From: DASZZV01 sp035544835 | GTDB lineage: Bacteria > Acidobacteriota > Thermoanaerobaculia > Gp7-AA8 | DNA length: 14,284 nucleotides | Reading direction: 5' to 3' | Assembly (NCBI GenBank): GCA_035544835.1 | Contig: DASZZV010000392.1 | Coordinates: 1 to 14,284 of the forward strand | Shown here: positions 12,271 through 14,284 of the stretch, one piece after another | Layout: each line of letters starts with the position of its first letter | How positions within the stretch are numbered: position 1 is the stretch's first letter | Notes under the pieces: model-generated | What the model was told of the DNA's origin: nothing | Seen by the model: only the letters and a program-made list of their open reading frames with translations | Databases searched by the model: none | Program-made: the position numbers and the translations under genes

Positions 12271-13558
12271 ACGAAGCTCTGTCCGAAAGTACACCGAGAG
12301 CTGGGCTGAAGGGCTTCAGGAAAACATCCGTTTCGCCGGCGGCGCACTGGTGGCGCACAAGCTGCGATCGGCGCTCACGATCGTGGGAATCATCATTGGC
12401 GTGGCCACGGTCATCTCCATGGTCTCGATCATCGAGGGCTTCAACAATACCGTCATCGCCAGCTTTCAGTCTTTTGGGGCGACGCTGGTGCAATTCCAGA
12501 GGTTCGATCCGAACTTCGGCCCGGGAAACAATCGCACCGAAGAGCAGCGACTCCGGAAGAATCTGACCTACGAGGATGCGGTGGCCTTGAAGCGCCTCTG
12601 CCCCTCGATGGCCGCCGTATCTCCGGAGAGATACTGGTTCGCGAACGGTGGTGACAATGCCGACATCAAGTACGAGAGCATCGTTGCCACTCCCGACACG
12701 CTGGCTGGTGTAACCGAAGACTATCCAGCCGCGAACAACCATTTCATTACCGAGGGAAGGTTCATCAGTGACTCCGACCTGCGCCATGGCTCGGATGTCA
12801 TTGTTCTGGGATTCAGTCTGGTCGAGACTCTATTTCCGCACACCGATCCGCTCGGCAAACGGGTATCAATTTCCGGCCGTAAGTACACGGTCGTTGGTGT
12901 CCTGGAAGAGCAGAAATCGACTTTTTTCGAATCGACCGACTCGCACGCCTACCTTCCGCTGTCGACCTTCGACGAGCATTTTCCGTGGGTTAAAAAAGAA
13001 ATCGGGGTGAACATCGCAACGATCCCGATCAAACCGGAATGGGTCGGCAGGATCACCGAGGAGGGAATCAACGTCCTTCGCACCCGGCGGCATGTGAAAT
13101 TCAGCAAGCCGAACGATTTCGGCATCATGACGCCCGACAAGTTGATCGGCAGCTTCCAGGCCATTACCGGAGGGATCACCCTGGCCATGATCTTCATCTC
13201 TTCGATCGCACTTCTGGTGGGTGGAGTCGGGGTGATGAACATCATGCTGGTGTCGGTGACGGAGAGAACGCGAGAGATCGGCGTGCGCAAAGCGATCGGC
13301 GCGGTCAGGCGGGATATCGTCACGCAGTTTCTGACCGAAGCGATGACGCTGTCGAGCATCGGCGGGGCGCTGGGTGTGTTGCTCGGACTAGCCATCGCCG
13401 CGGTAGTGCGGAAGGTGAGTCCACTGGCGACTTTCACGCCGCTGTGGTCGATTCTGGTCGGCCTCCTGGTGTCGATCTCGATCGGTTTGTTCTTTGGAAT
13501 CTATCCCGCCTGGAAAGCAGCCAAGCTCGATCCGATCGACGCGCTGCGGTACGAGTAA
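12260..13558 (+). CDS. MacB/FtsX-type ABC transporter permease 2
   Basis: A 432-residue paralogue of the preceding permease with the same plan. A cytoplasmic lead (1-33) is followed by TM1 (about 36-60, KLRSALTIVGIIIGVATVIS), a periplasmic MacB-PCD domain (about 61-300), TM2 (304-330), the coupling segment SVTERTREIGVRKAIGAVRR (332-351), TM3 (360-384), TM4 (395-416) and the end motif PAWKAAKLDPIDALRYE (416-432). It probably forms a heterodimer with permease 1. Start: TTG 12260 overlaps the permease 1 gene by 11 bp and has GGAGG 9 nt upstream; no ATG or GTG occurs in this frame before the TM1 region. The periplasmic domains of the two permeases differ clearly, in contrast to their well-conserved membrane parts, so this is not a recent duplication. 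Confidence 0.92.
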   Translation: MNRERSSVRKYTESWAEGLQENIRFAGGALVAHKLRSALTIVGIIIGVATVISMVSIIEGFNNTVIASFQSFGATLVQFQRFDPNFGPGNNRTEEQRLRKNLTYEDAVALKRLCPSMAAVSPERYWFANGGDNADIKYESIVATPDTLAGVTEDYPAANNHFITEGRFISDSDLRHGSDVIVLGFSLVETLFPHTDPLGKRVSISGRKYTVVGVLEEQKSTFFESTDSHAYLPLSTFDEHFPWVKKEIGVNIATIPIKPEWVGRITEEGINVLRTRRHVKFSKPNDFGIMTPDKLIGSFQAITGGITLAMIFISSIALLVGGVGVMNIMLVSVTERTREIGVRKAIGAVRRDIVTQFLTEAMTLSSIGGALGVLLGLAIAAVVRKVSPLATFTPLWSILVGLLVSISIGLFFGIYPAWKAAKLDPIDALRYE

Positions 13559-13613
13559 GATGTACTGCGCCGAGAGAATCGACGAATGAACGGTATCGAG
13601 TGGGCCCACGGGA

Positions 13614-13718
13614 ACGACCGAGGGGTGCGGGCGCCTCGCCCGCACTAATCAAACTACCGATGGACTGAATCACGATTGGATTATCAGAGCGGGCGAGGCG
13701 CCCGCTCCCCTCGGTCGT
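13614..13718. repeat. Palindromic element C: inverted pair of stem-loops, REPIN-like
   Basis: Two 30-bp arms (13614-13643 and 13689-13718) are inverted copies with one mismatch, around a 45-nt AT-richer loop. Each arm contains a perfect 7-bp stem-loop GCGGGCG/CGCCCGC, with loop CCT at 13627-13643 and AGG at 13689-13705. It lies between convergent genes, 55 bp after the permease 2 stop and 36 bp beyond the lipoprotein stop, so it may also act as a bidirectional attenuator. Confidence 0.88.
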
Positions 13719-13754
13719 GGCTCTCTGACGCAGATCATCCGCGATTAAGAGACG

Positions 13755-14204
13755 TCACAGGCACCTGAACACGTTCCCCCCGCTGCCCATCTTCAACACG
13801 TACGTGCCGAGGTTCTGGGGGCCGGTGGCGGTCGTGACCTGAATGTTGAGCGTGAGCATGTCCCCATTCAAGGTCCCTTTGACGTGCGCGGGAACAGAAG
13901 CAGTCTCTTCTCCCACGTGAACGGGCCCACCATGCTCCTGGAAGTACTTACCGCCGGCTTCGAGATTGCCGCCGGCATCGGTGATCAGCGGCTCGTCGAT
14001 GGTGCCGTGGGCACAGTCGAATTCGAGGTTCGCTCCTTCAGCGGTAACCTCCATTCGGAGGTGATCACCTCCCCACGTACCGGTGGTCACTCTGCTGCTG
14101 GTATTCGTAGCGCTGGATATCGGGGCGGTGGGAGATCCATTGCCGGAACAGCCTGTGGTCAGGAGGATGGCTGAAAGCACGAGGGGGAAGAAAGTGGGTT
14201 TCAT
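13755..14204 (-). CDS. Small lipoprotein of unknown function
   Basis: A 149-residue protein. Residues 1-19 are a lipoprotein signal peptide (MKPTFFPLVLSAILLTTGC, acylated Cys 19), followed by a Ser/Thr/Asn-rich linker (20-41). The globular part (42-149) looks all-beta and starts GTWGGDHLRMEVTAEGANLEFDCAHGTI; further conserved-looking blocks are QEHGGPVHVGEE (89-100), VKGTLNGDMLTLNIQV (108-123) and the end FRCL. Cys 64 and Cys 148 could form a disulfide. I recall similar GTWGGxH lipoproteins as uncharacterised in several phyla, but assign no function. Start: ATG 14204. The only purine tract (GGAG) is 2 nt from the ATG, too close for normal use, and TATGCT overlaps that region 6 nt upstream, so the gene may be leaderless. 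It appears to be a single-gene unit. Confidence 0.85.
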   Translation of the reverse strand: MKPTFFPLVLSAILLTTGCSGNGSPTAPISSATNTSSRVTTGTWGGDHLRMEVTAEGANLEFDCAHGTIDEPLITDAGGNLEAGGKYFQEHGGPVHVGEETASVPAHVKGTLNGDMLTLNIQVTTATGPQNLGTYVLKMGSGGNVFRCL

Positions 14205-14210
14205 CGCTCC

Positions 14211-14216
14211 AGCATA
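14211..14216 (-). promoter_or_regulatory. Candidate -10 element (TATGCT) for small lipoprotein
   Basis: TATGCT on the minus strand ends 6 nt before ATG 14204. Seventeen nt further upstream is the T-run of the adjacent terminator (14234-14241), which would occupy the -35 position. Confidence 0.35.
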
Positions 14217-14233
14217 CCCCCGTATCGCGCCAG

Positions 14234-14263
14234 AAAAAAAAGCCCCTCCAGACGAGGGGCTTT
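14234..14263 (-). terminator. Rho-independent terminator
   Basis: On the minus strand, a GCCCCTC/GAGGGGC stem (14260-14254 with 14248-14242), extendable by A-T pairs, has a 5-nt loop and is followed by eight T. It should end transcription of a minus-strand gene lying to the right of the window. It insulates the lipoprotein gene, whose start is only 30 bp downstream. It is the only canonical intrinsic terminator I see in the window. Confidence 0.88.
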
Positions 14264-14284
14264 CGGAAGGCTACGATCGATGAC

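Noticed and set aside
14083..14283. Plus-strand open frame at the right edge
   Set aside because: It runs antisense through the lipoprotein signal peptide and then through the intrinsic terminator.

Overview
The window comes from a GC-rich bacterial chromosome with a Gram-negative type envelope: several lipobox lipoproteins, a membrane-fusion protein and a lytic transglycosylase. The gene mix (short Hanks-type kinase, ComEA-like helix-hairpin-helix protein, DUF4097 and RDD proteins, TIGR02757 protein) and the abundant palindromic and 7-bp intergenic repeats look most like Acidobacteriota or a neighbouring phylum. That placement is inference; there is no rRNA or marker gene here.

Layout. Position 2-628 (-): N-terminal 209 codons of a polytopic GT-C-like membrane protein, whose frame runs into a 7-bp repeat at the window edge. 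629-796: paired 7-bp repeat arrays. 797-3093 (-): compact operon of adenosine deaminase-family enzyme, RDD membrane protein and DUF4097 lipoprotein. 3094-3319: divergent spacer filled by a long palindromic element. 3320-3751 (+): dUTPase. 3854-4829 (-): two overlapping genes, an unknown helical protein and a monohaem cytochrome c lipoprotein. 4830-5043: divergent spacer with palindromic element A copy 1. 5044-6419 (+): TIGR02757 protein coupled to a TlpA-like thioredoxin. 6479-7315 (-): Ser/Thr kinase. 7316-7580: divergent spacer with element A copy 2. 7581-8720 (+): HAD phosphatase and ComEA-like protein. 8736-9569 (-): lytic transglycosylase. 9813-13558 (+): membrane-fusion protein and two MacB/FtsX permeases with no ATPase gene. 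13614-13718: another inverted palindrome pair. 13755-14204 (-): lipoprotein. 14234-14263: rho-independent terminator for a minus-strand gene beyond the right edge.

Most genes are ordinary housekeeping or envelope genes. The most unusual content is between them. Three sequence-unrelated palindrome families share one architecture: two inverted arms, each of which is itself a short stem-loop (REPIN-like). A solo GTAG-headed palindrome also occurs. The two copies of element A show a compensatory base-pair change. Two inverted pairs of 7-bp arrays flank short spacers. Separately, five genes without a clear Shine-Dalgarno sequence have a TAnnnT hexamer 6-9 nt before the start codon, which suggests leaderless transcription; genes with good Shine-Dalgarno sequences form the other class.
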